Of a stretch of 64,000 nt of DNA, positions 53,722 through 62,096 are shown in pieces. The stretch is from SZUA-309 sp965215995 (GTDB taxonomy: Bacteria > Pseudomonadota > Gammaproteobacteria > Pseudomonadales > Azotimanducaceae): the NCBI GenBank assembly GCA_965215995.1, contig OZ244128.1:2976001-3040000 (forward strand), given 5' to 3'. The position numbers and the translations under genes were made by a program. The notes under the pieces are model-generated. The model saw only the letters and a list, made by a program, of their open reading frames with translations. It was not told where the DNA came from and searched no databases. Position 1 is the stretch's first letter, and the number at the start of each line of letters is the position of its first letter.

Positions 53722-53749
53722 TAATTGTATGTTGACTATCATACAATTA
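53722..53749. promoter_or_regulatory. TetR operator candidate, perfect 10-bp dyad
   Basis: TAATTGTATG (53722-53731) and CATACAATTA (53740-53749), with 8 bp between them; the spacer begins TTGACT, a good -35 box. It lies between the divergent TetR and GST starts and is AT-rich unlike the surroundings. Confidence 0.72.
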
Positions 53750-53787
53750 GTTGATTGGATGGCAAGACGTGAGAGGCAGGATCGGTT

Positions 53788-54522
53788 ATGGACATTGTGC
53801 TGCATCAGTTTGCGTACTCGCATTTCAACGAGAAAGCGCGTTGGGCGTTGGACTTCAAAGGTATCGCGCACGCTCGTCGCAGCTACCTGCCAGGTCCACA
53901 CATGGGTCCAATCAAGAAAATCAGTGGTCAGCAGCAAACACCGGTGCTGCAGATGGGCGATGTCTACGTAGCGGGTTCAGCGGAAATCATTGATACGCTG
54001 GAGAACCAGTTCCCCAGCCCGGCTCTGTATCCCGAGGATTTGGATTTACGCAGACAAGCACTGGAATTGCAGCAGCAGCTGGATGCGGAGCTGGGGCCAA
54101 GCGTACGAACGTTGGTTTTCGAGATCCTGTTGAAGCACACCAACTACATCGCGAAGATGTTTGGCAGGGATGCAAACGGAGTTCAAAGGGTTCTGTATGC
54201 GGCGATGTTGCCGCTGCTGAAATCGGTCATTGCCAAAGGCAATGGCGTCAACCCGGAAAACGTGGTGAGTAGTCGTGAGCTGGTGCGCGTGCACATGGAC
54301 AAGATTGCTGCGCGCGTAGTTGATAACGGGTTCTTGGTGGGTGACTCATTCAGCGTTGCTGAGCTGACGGCGGCGGCTTTGTTGATGCCTATAACCCGGG
54401 TTGAGCATGCCGACTTGCTAAGGCCGCAGCCGATGCCGGACGAGTATACTGAGCTTGTTGACTCATTTGCGGACGAGCCGGCCATTCAGTGGGCGCAGTC
54501 CATGTTTGCACGCTATCGTTAG
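53788..54522 (+). CDS. Glutathione S-transferase family protein
   Basis: 244 residues. The thioredoxin-like N-domain starts LHQFAYSHFNEKARWALDFKGI, with the SNAIL-like GSAEIIDTLE and cis-Pro QQTPVLQMG; the all-helical C-domain carries VGDSFSVAELTAAAL. Ser or Tyr near YSHFNEK may activate glutathione. Detoxification or isomerisation is likely. It starts opposite the TetR operon and shares its operator region; the amidohydrolase follows 24 bp later. Confidence 0.88.
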   Translation: MDIVLHQFAYSHFNEKARWALDFKGIAHARRSYLPGPHMGPIKKISGQQQTPVLQMGDVYVAGSAEIIDTLENQFPSPALYPEDLDLRRQALELQQQLDAELGPSVRTLVFEILLKHTNYIAKMFGRDANGVQRVLYAAMLPLLKSVIAKGNGVNPENVVSSRELVRVHMDKIAARVVDNGFLVGDSFSVAELTAAALLMPITRVEHADLLRPQPMPDEYTELVDSFADEPAIQWAQSMFARYR

Positions 54523-54546
54523 TGGGCTTAAGACCAAGGAACCCTC

Positions 54547-55728
54547 ATGACGCTTCTCAACGATCCACGACCTATTTCTGCCGACTCACACGCTCTGGAA
54601 GGGCCGGAAGTGTTCGAAGGGCTGGCCGAGCGATTTGGCGACGACGCGCCGCGCGTCGTTCACAATGAAGGCAAGGGTGACTTCATCACCATCCCGAACA
54701 ACCCGAAACGCTCGCGTAACATCGCGGTGATGGCGTTGGCCGGAACGCGACTCGACTACGAAAATCCTCTCCCTCGGGAGCATGCTTCCAAACCCAGTGC
54801 CGGATCCATCAACGATCCTGAGATCCAGGCCTACTTCACTGGTGGCTACGCTGCAATGCGTCCTGGTCTAACCGACGGCGCTCGTCGACCGGAGGATCAG
54901 GACATCGACGGTGTTTCTGCAGAGATTCTCTACCCCGGCTGGTTCCCCATGTTCAGCCTCCCCAATCTCGATCTGCTGGTCGCCCTCCAGCGCAACTACA
55001 ACGACTGGATGCACAGTCAACAGGTAGCTTCCAAGGGCCGCCTCGTCGGTCTTGCGGCACTGCCCGTGCAGCGACCTGACGATGCGATTGCCGAGCTCGA
55101 ACGTGTGATCAAACTCGGCTTCAAGGGCATCGTGCTCCCGTCCAACGCGCCGCGCGGCCACCGCTACAGTGATGAAGATTACGACCCGATGTGGGCCATG
55201 GCTGAGGAGGCCGGGCTTCCCATCGCGTTTCACGTCGCCTGCATGTCTCACGCGCCCGATTGGCTGAAGGCCATGTCGGTCCGCGATCCGATCGTTCAGT
55301 ACGCCGGTTCTCCAGGTCTCATTCACGACACCATGATCGAGCTCATGGTCCGAGGCGTATGCGCCAAGCATCCGAACCTGAAGTTCGTGCTTGCGGAGTT
55401 CAACGCCGGCTGGGTTGCCCACTGGCTCGACAAGGTGCAGCAGGGTTGGGCTCGCGAGTACGCGAGGGATCCGTCGAGCACGCCGCCGGTCGACGTGCTC
55501 GAGATCTGGAAGCGGCAGTTCTTCGCCACGATCGAGGACGACAACGCCTCACTGCGCACCCGCGACATGATTGGTGAGGAGACGCTGCTCTGGGGATCCG
55601 ATTACCCCCACACAGATTCCACCTGGCCGTGTTCGAGCCAGGTTCTTGATGAGATGTTCGAAGACTACTCCGCCGAGACTCGAGATAAGATCACCCGCAC
55701 AAACGTGGCGAATCTTTACTCGCTATGA
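54547..55728 (+). CDS. Amidohydrolase family 2 protein
   Basis: 393 residues. SADSHALEGPEVFEGL replaces the usual DxDxH start with SADSH; other ligands are AFHVACMSH and GSDYPHTDSTW. It resembles the gene at 5163. Cytoplasmic hydrolase or decarboxylase of unknown substrate; 24 bp behind the GST gene, probably one unit. Confidence 0.85.
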   Translation: MTLLNDPRPISADSHALEGPEVFEGLAERFGDDAPRVVHNEGKGDFITIPNNPKRSRNIAVMALAGTRLDYENPLPREHASKPSAGSINDPEIQAYFTGGYAAMRPGLTDGARRPEDQDIDGVSAEILYPGWFPMFSLPNLDLLVALQRNYNDWMHSQQVASKGRLVGLAALPVQRPDDAIAELERVIKLGFKGIVLPSNAPRGHRYSDEDYDPMWAMAEEAGLPIAFHVACMSHAPDWLKAMSVRDPIVQYAGSPGLIHDTMIELMVRGVCAKHPNLKFVLAEFNAGWVAHWLDKVQQGWAREYARDPSSTPPVDVLEIWKRQFFATIEDDNASLRTRDMIGEETLLWGSDYPHTDSTWPCSSQVLDEMFEDYSAETRDKITRTNVANLYSL

Positions 55729-55744
55729 CCAGAGGTATCCTGGT

Positions 55745-56401
55745 TCAACGTTCGATGCCGTAAATCAGCTTGATGTAGTTCCGGTACTGAAGGATCTGAT
55801 CCGACAGCAACTGCTGGTCGCGTAGAGCTTTGGAGATGATGATCCCTCCCTCGATGGTGCTCGTCAGGGCATCTGAAAGCGCGTCGTTGTCCATTTCCAG
55901 GCGTTTCTCATACTGCTCATCGATGAGCTCGAGGTGCCCCCGGAACAGCGCACGCCAATCCCTGAGCACTTCTTCGTTAAGCTGATGCACGGTGTCGTCC
56001 ACCTGTGAAGCTTCATACACGAAAGTCGCCACCAGACAGCCGGGATGCACGTCGGGCAGATTGCCCATCGCATCTGCAAGGAGCTTCAGAAACAGTAGCA
56101 TCTGCTGCAATGGATCTTCCACCAGCGCTCTCGCCTGATCGCTCAGCCCCTGAAAGAAAATCCGATCATTGGCGCGATAGCGCTCCATGAGTGCCACCGC
56201 CAGGTCGTTTTTCCCTTCGAAGTGATAGAAGAATCCGCCTTTCGTGATGTGCGCTCGTTCCAGGATGTCGCCGATGGAGGTAGCCGTGAAACCTTGCTCT
56301 AGAATCAACGCTTCGGCCATCGCGAGAATACGCTCTCGGGTAGTCCCGCCCTTCTTCTCCTGCACTTGCGGACAAACGGACTCCTTGCTGGACGTCGACA
56401 T
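55745..56401 (-). CDS. TetR/AcrR-family regulator
   Basis: 218 residues from ATG 56401; longer frames to 56431 or 56608 are possible but less likely. N-terminal RERILAMAEALILEQGFTATSIGDILERAHITKGGFFYHFEGKNDLAVAL is a TetR helix-turn-helix. The divergent region toward the homocysteine methyltransferase-family gene has TACC-GTT-GGTA (56443-56453), a candidate operator half-dyad. Confidence 0.88.
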   Translation of the reverse strand: MSTSSKESVCPQVQEKKGGTTRERILAMAEALILEQGFTATSIGDILERAHITKGGFFYHFEGKNDLAVALMERYRANDRIFFQGLSDQARALVEDPLQQMLLFLKLLADAMGNLPDVHPGCLVATFVYEASQVDDTVHQLNEEVLRDWRALFRGHLELIDEQYEKRLEMDNDALSDALTSTIEGGIIISKALRDQQLLSDQILQYRNYIKLIYGIER

Positions 56402-56607
56402 GATCTGCTCATCATTTCCTGCGCAACTCATGGGAACTATACCGTTGGTACGGAAATATGTGTGCGTTTGAGCGCCATGCCGGGGCAACAGTCCCATCTC
56501 ATTGATTTTAATGAAAGAAATGAATCGGAAACTTCCTACCGCCGGTCCACTGTATCTCGGGGAGGAATCCCTAGAATGCCTCCCCCACACCAGAGTGAGG
56601 CGCAACA

Positions 56608-57564
56608 ATGAAATATCGCAACCAACTACCGCAGCTGAACGACAAGCCAGTCATCACCGATGGCGGGTTGGAAACTACACTGATCTTTCTGGACGAGATC
56701 GATTTACCCGGATTCGCGGCCATTCACATGTTGACGTCGAAGGAACGGCGTGAGCATCTCGAGCGTTACTTCGAGCAGTACATCAGGCTTGCCCAAGCAC
56801 ACCAGCTTGGATTTCTCTTTGAAAGCGTCACCTGGCGCTCCAGCAACGGCTGGGCTGAAGAGATCGGCCTGAGCGCTGAGACTCTGGCCGAGCTCAACCG
56901 CACGGCAATCGAGATGCTCGTGGAGATGCGCGAGCAGATGGAAACGCCTGCCACGCCGATGGTGATAAGTGGCTGTATAGGGCCCAGAGGCGATGGCTAC
57001 GTGGTCGACGAAAGAATGAGTGTCGAGGAGGCGCGCGAGTACCACCATCCGCAGGTTCGGCTCTTTGAGACTGCCGGCGTGGACTGTGTATCTGCTCTGA
57101 CACTGAACTATGTTGAAGAGGCGGCCGGCATAGCGCTGGCTGCGAAGGACGCGGAAGTTCCCTGTGTTATCTCTTTCACGGTGGAGACTGATGGCCGATT
57201 GGTGACAGGAGAGACCCTGAAAGAAGCCATCACTCAGGTGGACGAACTCACCGACGGCTCGCCTGCCTATTACATGATCAACTGCGCACACCCGTCGCAC
57301 TTTGCCCACTCGCTCGAGGAGAACACGTCCTGGACCCGACGGATTATCGGCATCCGGGCGAACGCCTCCAGCTGCAGCCACGAGGAGCTCGACAACGCCA
57401 AGGAGCTTGATACTGGCGATCCCGTGGCGCTGGCGGAAGCGTACGCAGAACTGGTGAGGCGTCACCCTCAGATCAAGCTGATAGGTGGCTGCTGCGGCAC
57501 AGATATCCGGCACATCAGGACGATCGTTGAGCGCCTGTTCCCGGTTCAGAGGAGTGCTGCTTGA
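56608..57564 (+). CDS. Homocysteine S-methyltransferase family protein
   Basis: 318 residues. It opens with ITDGGLETTLIF, the barrel's DGG start, and has GCIGPRGDGY, YYMINCAHPSHF (Cys226) and LIGGCCGTDIRHI (Cys295, Cys296): the three zinc cysteines of MmuM/BHMT-type enzymes. They move a methyl group from S-methylmethionine, betaine or SAM to a thiol. It is divergent from a TetR gene, and no metE or metH gene is nearby. No riboswitch seen upstream. Confidence 0.88.
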   Translation: MKYRNQLPQLNDKPVITDGGLETTLIFLDEIDLPGFAAIHMLTSKERREHLERYFEQYIRLAQAHQLGFLFESVTWRSSNGWAEEIGLSAETLAELNRTAIEMLVEMREQMETPATPMVISGCIGPRGDGYVVDERMSVEEAREYHHPQVRLFETAGVDCVSALTLNYVEEAAGIALAAKDAEVPCVISFTVETDGRLVTGETLKEAITQVDELTDGSPAYYMINCAHPSHFAHSLEENTSWTRRIIGIRANASSCSHEELDNAKELDTGDPVALAEAYAELVRRHPQIKLIGGCCGTDIRHIRTIVERLFPVQRSAA

Positions 57565-57640
57565 TCGGACCCTAGATAACCTTGGGGTGCTGGTTGGTTG
57601 ATCTGAGGTTGTGGTACACCACCGCGTCCTAGTCCTTGTT

Positions 57641-58396
57641 CTACGAGCCTTCGTTCGCCCTGGCGAAAAAACGTTGAAGCGTCGGTAAGACCTCTGGCGC
57701 GCCGTTCACTATCGCGCCCATGTGGTCACCATTGATTGAAAGATACTGGATGCCATGCTGGCGTGAGAACGCAAGCATTGGGTCATGGTAGGGATCTTGC
57801 TGGCCGTTCCAGAGCATCACCGGCGCCTGCAGATTCAGCACAGCTTGCTCCGATCCCTCCAGGTCGTAAAGTTGCTCGAAGCAGGGTGCAAGCGCTGCTT
57901 CGACATCAGGGGTGACCCAGTCCAGCAGATCAGGCGCCTCTTGTGCCATGAGTTCACGGGCCATTGCCAGGAAAGCGTCAAACTCGATTCTCTCGGCGCC
58001 CAGTGCCGTAGGAGCACCGTTGACCACGTCCCAACCTGCGACCACCAGGGAGCGCAGTCGCGACGGATAGTGTTTCGCCACGCCCACCGACAACCAGCCG
58101 CCCATGGAGTACCCCAGAAGATGCGCTTTATCTGCGCCGAGGTCGTCCATCACGGCAACGATGTCACCAGCGCGCTCCGCTAGGAGGTAGCGGTCTGTCT
58201 CGCTGGGTTTGTCGCTTTGCCCGTGACCCAGGGAATCGACTGCGGCGACCTTGAAGTGGTTCGACAACCCGTCTACGTAGCCGAACAGCTTCCAGTCATT
58301 CTGGTTTTGGAAGAAGCCATGCTGCAGAACGACAAGGGGGCCATCTCCTTGGACCTCGTAGTGAATGCGACATCCTCTGTTCTCAGCGAACGGCAT
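57641..58396 (-). CDS. Alpha/beta hydrolase
   Basis: 251 residues. Nucleophile in LLGYSMGGWLS, oxyanion region LQHGFFQNQNDW, acid likely Asp in NGQQDPYHDP, His in SINGDHMGAI. Close in shape to 3-oxoadipate enol-lactonases and general carboxylesterases. It follows the homocysteine methyltransferase-family gene convergently. Confidence 0.88.
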   Translation of the reverse strand: MPFAENRGCRIHYEVQGDGPLVVLQHGFFQNQNDWKLFGYVDGLSNHFKVAAVDSLGHGQSDKPSETDRYLLAERAGDIVAVMDDLGADKAHLLGYSMGGWLSVGVAKHYPSRLRSLVVAGWDVVNGAPTALGAERIEFDAFLAMARELMAQEAPDLLDWVTPDVEAALAPCFEQLYDLEGSEQAVLNLQAPVMLWNGQQDPYHDPMLAFSRQHGIQYLSINGDHMGAIVNGAPEVLPTLQRFFARANEGS

Positions 58397-58486
58397 GGTG
58401 TGCCCTCATCAATCCAAGAAGGATGTGCGGAGGTTATCCATTTGCTGCCTGAACGGAACCCGCCGCACGTTGCTGTTCAGTCAATC

Positions 58487-58987
58487 TTAGTCGATTTGAC
58501 GAATGAACTCCGTTGACGGACGCCCGAGCCATTGGGTGATTCGCATTGCCAGATGCACGCTCATGCCGTACCTCAGCTTCCGGATACCCGACGCTTGGCC
58601 CAGCGTGCAGCCGAGCTCGTCAGCTACCTGCTTCCAGGTAAGTCCTTCCTCTTTCTTCTTCTCGGCAACCGCGTTGCCCAGCGCGGTCATGCTCCAATAC
58701 AGCTGTTTCTCCGAAGAAAAAGGCAACGGCCTCTGCTCTTCCGCGTTGATCAAGAAACTCTCGGGTGTCTTGTTGAGCCAACGCAACATGTGGAGTGCAT
58801 GCTGACACGTCGTGTCGCCCCTTCTAACCATGTTCTTTACGGTATCTCGAGCTATCGGAACAAGGTTGTTGTTCAGTCCGTTGAGATCATCCATCATCTC
58901 TTTTTCGGAGTAATCCAACGCTTGCCGCTTTGCGTCCATGGCCTCCCAAAGCGATGGCACATCGAACTGTGATAGGCCGGCAGACAT
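58487..58987 (-). CDS. DNA-binding protein with two repeated helix-turn-helix domains
   Basis: 166 residues. Two similar units: NNLVPIARDTVKNMVRRGDTTCQHALHMLRWLNKTPESFL (about 42-82) and LTWKQVADELGCTLGQASGIRKLRYGMSVHLAMRITQWLGRPSTEF (about 115-161). Both follow an XRE-like helix-turn-helix plus 'LGRTPESF' end. Likely a regulator that binds its own upstream dyad at 59023-59042. Confidence 0.72.
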   Translation of the reverse strand: MSAGLSQFDVPSLWEAMDAKRQALDYSEKEMMDDLNGLNNNLVPIARDTVKNMVRRGDTTCQHALHMLRWLNKTPESFLINAEEQRPLPFSSEKQLYWSMTALGNAVAEKKKEEGLTWKQVADELGCTLGQASGIRKLRYGMSVHLAMRITQWLGRPSTEFIRQID

Positions 58988-59022
58988 ATCAGGATTTCAC
59001 TTCCAGAGCTAAATAGGAGCGT

Positions 59023-59042
59023 ACGTTCCTGGAGTGGAACGT
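59023..59042. promoter_or_regulatory. Dyad upstream of the helix-turn-helix gene, in the 58988-59288 gap
   Basis: ACGTTCC (59023-59029) and GGAACGT (59036-59042) form a perfect 7-bp dyad, 36 bp before the regulator's ATG; a likely self-regulation site. The rest of this 301-bp gap shows no gene; a CTAGGAG ribosome site at its right end serves the next gene. Confidence 0.6.
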
Positions 59043-59288
59043 CAAGAACTTGCCCGACACTTAGTTCAGGGAGGCAAGCTGTGTTGAAGGAACCTAACAA
59101 CCTGTGAGTTCAGCGCTTCATGTACAGCTGAGCGAGACACGCCGGAGTGATCAATGCGTCGCCCGACGAATAGGTAGCAGGCCAGCTCAACGTGGGGCCA
59201 GGTGGCAGTTGTTGGCCTGGAAACGCACGGGAACTGCTTCGGCGTCTCATCTTGTTGCACAATAAGTCCCTACAGCTAGGAGCGCGCC

Positions 59289-59696
59289 ATGTCCAGGAAC
59301 GTCATCAGCTTAGTAGCCTACCTCTGTTTTCTTGCTCCGGCAGTGATCGCTGTCGGGGACGCGGCCGAAGCCACAGCAGCAGAAGTCGCGAAAGGCACAG
59401 TGATTGAGGGTACGATCGTCGACGTCGACATGGGCTATGGCAACCTCCAGACGGACATTCCAGCTGACGCTATGACCATTGATCTTGGCGATCCCTTTAC
59501 GTTCAGCTGTAAAGGCGCCAGCTTTCCGGCGACCTGGGTGTCCTGGTACGAAGATGTTGCCGAAGGTGAATGGCTCGGTCTCACCGGGCAAGGAGATCAG
59601 GTTCAGATCGCGGTGAGCTTCGGTCATGCGGATGAAGCATCCGAGTGCGGGGTGGGCGACACCGTCGGTTTGAAGCTCACTGTCCCCACTGAATGA
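59289..59696 (+). CDS. Secreted stand-alone SAM hydroxide adenosyltransferase C-domain-like protein
   Basis: 135 residues. Signal peptide (VAYLCFLAPAVIAVGDA-type, to about residue 27). The rest reads like only the C-terminal beta-barrel domain of the SAM hydroxide adenosyltransferase (DUF62) family: EGTIVDVDMGYGNLQTDIP, then WYEDVAEGEWLGLTGQGDQVQIAVSFGHADE and GVGDTVGLKL. The family's N-terminal catalytic domain is missing. In full enzymes this domain clasps the adenosyl group, so a secreted nucleoside-binding role is an inference. Confidence 0.6.
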   Translation: MSRNVISLVAYLCFLAPAVIAVGDAAEATAAEVAKGTVIEGTIVDVDMGYGNLQTDIPADAMTIDLGDPFTFSCKGASFPATWVSWYEDVAEGEWLGLTGQGDQVQIAVSFGHADEASECGVGDTVGLKLTVPTE

Positions 59697-59743
59697 CCCA
59701 ACACCAATCTGCATTGTGGACCACGAATCTTGAGGACGCCCGA

Positions 59744-60154
59744 ATGAAAGCCGATGGATGCTGCCACTGCGGGGCTGTTACCTATACCGCCGAGATCGAT
59801 CCTGATCAGGTTGTGATTTGTCACTGCACTGATTGCCAGACGTTTTCTAGTGCGCCGTATCGCGTAAGTGTGTTCGGAGTTCCGTCGGAGAACGTCAAGA
59901 TCAAAGGCTCTCCAAAAACCTACATCAAGATCGGGGGGAGCGGCAGAGAGGTAATGGTCGCGTTCTGTGGAGACTGTGGTACGGCTCTTTACTCTACGAA
60001 GAGCGAAACCGACAGCCCTATAAATTTACGCATCGGTGCAATCAGACAGCGCGGTGAGCTGATCCCGAAGATGCAGGGGTTCTGCGGATCTGCAATGCCT
60101 TGGGCTTCAAATATTGGCGGCATACACAAGATTCCCGAACCAGACAGAGCCTGA
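59744..60154 (+). CDS. GFA (glutathione-dependent formaldehyde-activating) family protein
   Basis: 136 residues from ATG 59744, with GAGG 8 bp before it; the ATG at 59693 overlaps the previous stop by 4 bp. The Mss4-like fold has zinc cysteines in CCHCGAVTY, ICHCTDCQTFSSAPY and AFCGDCGTALY. These proteins bind zinc and sometimes glutathione adducts; the name rests on a disputed reaction. Probably cotranscribed with the upstream secreted gene. Confidence 0.9.
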   Translation: MKADGCCHCGAVTYTAEIDPDQVVICHCTDCQTFSSAPYRVSVFGVPSENVKIKGSPKTYIKIGGSGREVMVAFCGDCGTALYSTKSETDSPINLRIGAIRQRGELIPKMQGFCGSAMPWASNIGGIHKIPEPDRA

Positions 60155-60155
60155 A

Positions 60156-60587
60156 TCAAGATTCGTCTTGGTGTGATCTTGGGATTGGGTAAGGATTGCC
60201 GACAAGTCTCTCGATGGCCATGAAAGAGCCCCGGTCGCGCAGTTCATAGGCGGCAGGTGCGAGCCTGATCAGGTGCTGCCGACGGTTCGCCGGATTGGGA
60301 AGTATCTCGATGAGCGGTGTCTCCACGACATCCGAGTAACCCGCGAGATCATTGAGAATTCGAGACAGTGTTGATCTAGGCCAGCCGAGATGATGTTCGA
60401 GAGCGCTCTGCTCCACCGGCTCCTCGTCGCTGGCATATTGGTGACAACCGAGAGTCAGAAGCACGCGGAAATGACGGAGTGAAAGGTCCTGAGCGCCAGC
60501 TGTGTTGTCAAACGCGAACATAATTGCCTCAGCAATCAGGCCAACGCCGATTGGATTGAGCTTCTCCAATGTCAACTCATCCAGCAT
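60156..60587 (-). CDS. Winged-helix (MarR-like) regulator
   Basis: 143 residues from ATG 60587; the earlier TTG (60605) is unlikely. LRHFRVLLTLGCHQY, EEPVEQSALEHHLGWPRSTLSRILNDLAG and IEILPNPANRRQHLIRLAPAA follow the MarR helix and wing pattern, with two short inserts. Its start faces the VOC gene across an AT-rich palindrome. Confidence 0.7.
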   Translation of the reverse strand: MLDELTLEKLNPIGVGLIAEAIMFAFDNTAGAQDLSLRHFRVLLTLGCHQYASDEEPVEQSALEHHLGWPRSTLSRILNDLAGYSDVVETPLIEILPNPANRRQHLIRLAPAAYELRDRGSFMAIERLVGNPYPIPRSHQDES

Positions 60588-60620
60588 GACGACAAAATGT
60601 TCCAAAATTGGGATAATTCT

Positions 60621-60639
60621 ATATCTGATATTTTATATC
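60621..60639. promoter_or_regulatory. AT-rich palindromes between the regulator and VOC genes
   Basis: ATATCTGATAT (60621-60631) is a perfect 11-bp palindrome, and GATAT (60627-60631) pairs again with ATATC (60635-60639). Typical of MarR operators by shape and place. Confidence 0.5.
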
Positions 60640-60730
60640 GTCTACCTCAACCGCCATGGCGTTCAATCGGAATTCCGCTCGCCAGTCGAATTTGCTTGTC
60701 GTGAGTTGGCCCGTCGATATCCTTGAAAGC

Positions 60731-61141
60731 ATGGCCAGACTCATCATCAACGTTGATGTGCCAAGTCTTGATGCTGGCATAACGTTCTACTCAGCGGGGC
60801 TAGGTTTTCACCTGAAGCGAACACTTTTTCAGAAGTCGGTTGCCGAATTGGTTCTGGGCGAAGCAATGATCTATCTGATCGAACAGGAAGAAGGCACAAA
60901 GCCGTTTCCGGCCGCAAGAGAGACAAGGCGGTTTGAGCGTCACTGGACACCAATTCATCTCGATGTCGTGGTTGATAACATGACGGTTGCCATCAAGAGG
61001 GCCATCGATGCCGGCGCAGTCCAATCAGGTGAAACTACGGTTCATGGTTGGGGGACACTCACCCCGCTTGCTGATCCGTTTGGCCATGGAATCTGCCTGC
61101 TCGAGTTCTCCAGTGAAGGTTACGATGCGGTGGCTGATTGA
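60731..61141 (+). CDS. VOC superfamily (glyoxalase-like) protein
   Basis: 136 residues from ATG 60731; the frame is open to 60656. IINVDVPSLDAGITFYSAGLGFHLKRT and IHLDVVVDNMTVAIKRAIDAGA, then LADPFGHGICLLEF, form the two VOC halves, with a His in the second half and Glu near the end as possible metal ligands. A binding or resistance-like role is possible; unknown. A 5-bp hairpin (CGGCT-GAA-AGCCG, 61163-61175) follows the stop. Confidence 0.82.
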   Translation: MARLIINVDVPSLDAGITFYSAGLGFHLKRTLFQKSVAELVLGEAMIYLIEQEEGTKPFPAARETRRFERHWTPIHLDVVVDNMTVAIKRAIDAGAVQSGETTVHGWGTLTPLADPFGHGICLLEFSSEGYDAVAD

Positions 61142-61258
61142 ATGCTAGCGACTCAGAACGGACGGCTGAAAGCCGACTGATGCATCGCACACTCCGAATT
61201 CAACCCCCGACCCATAGAGGGCATTGTTCGCGACCAGTCAGCGGAAATAATCACTGCC

Positions 61259-62032
61259 ATGAGAACTGAAGAGCAGATGGTCGCGTACGCCCTTGAGACT
61301 GAGGTCGAGCTCCTCCCATTTATTCCTGAACTACTTGCGGATCTGGAAGAACTGGGGAGCGACTCAGAAGTCGTCGCTGAGGTGATAGAGGAGCTTGACC
61401 TCCCGAATGACGCCAGAGTTGTCGATCTCGGATGCGGAAAGGGCGCAACGGCGCTGGAGATTGCTGACGAGCTTGGACTGGAGGTCGTTGGTGTCGAGCT
61501 TTTCGAACCGTTCGTCGACGCATGCAACGAATTGGCTCGAAAGAGAGACCTCGGTAACAAATGCACTTTCGTCCATGGGGACATCGTGAAGCTCGCCGGT
61601 CAGTTACCACCCGCGGACGTGGCCATATTTGCTGCGCTGGGCGACGTTATTGGGCGGCTGGATACGACGATAAATATCATCCGTGAGTACGTGCGACCAG
61701 GCGGCTTCCTCGTCATCAGCGATTCTTTCATAGCAAGCGGTGGTTCGACCGACTTTCCTGGATTCGAGCAATACGCCGAACATGATGAGACGATCCGTAG
61801 ATTGACATCATGCGGAGACCGGTTGATTCGGGAAGTTCTCGAAGAGGAATTCGACGATGACGAATCTGACCTCGATGAGGATGCGCTGATTGCGGCACGA
61901 GCAGAGACAATTGCTCTGAGACATCCTGAGATCGCCTCGGCTGTCCGGGAATTCGCAGCATCGCAAGCTGCGGAAAACGCATACATCGCGTCGAATCTCT
62001 GCGGTGCCATCTGGGTTCTTGAGCGGCGCTGA
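61259..62032 (+). CDS. Class I SAM-dependent methyltransferase
   Basis: 257 residues. Motif I ARVVDLGCGKGATALEIADELG near 60-80, VGVELFEPFVDACN (motif II), DVAIFAALGDVIGR (motif IV) and YVRPGGFLVISDSF (motif V). The C-terminal part is acidic and helical. Substrate unknown; cytoplasmic. Confidence 0.88.
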   Translation: MRTEEQMVAYALETEVELLPFIPELLADLEELGSDSEVVAEVIEELDLPNDARVVDLGCGKGATALEIADELGLEVVGVELFEPFVDACNELARKRDLGNKCTFVHGDIVKLAGQLPPADVAIFAALGDVIGRLDTTINIIREYVRPGGFLVISDSFIASGGSTDFPGFEQYAEHDETIRRLTSCGDRLIREVLEEEFDDDESDLDEDALIAARAETIALRHPEIASAVREFAASQAAENAYIASNLCGAIWVLERR

Positions 62033-62096
62033 TGTCGTCGTTGAATTGATGTGTGTTCTCGAAGATGATGGGTCAGCTCGATCGTGGAGACGTCTC

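Noticed and set aside
56400..56607. SAM or cobalamin riboswitch before the homocysteine methyltransferase-family gene
   Set aside because: The region is short, AT-rich and holds only a TetR-like dyad; no riboswitch core was visible.
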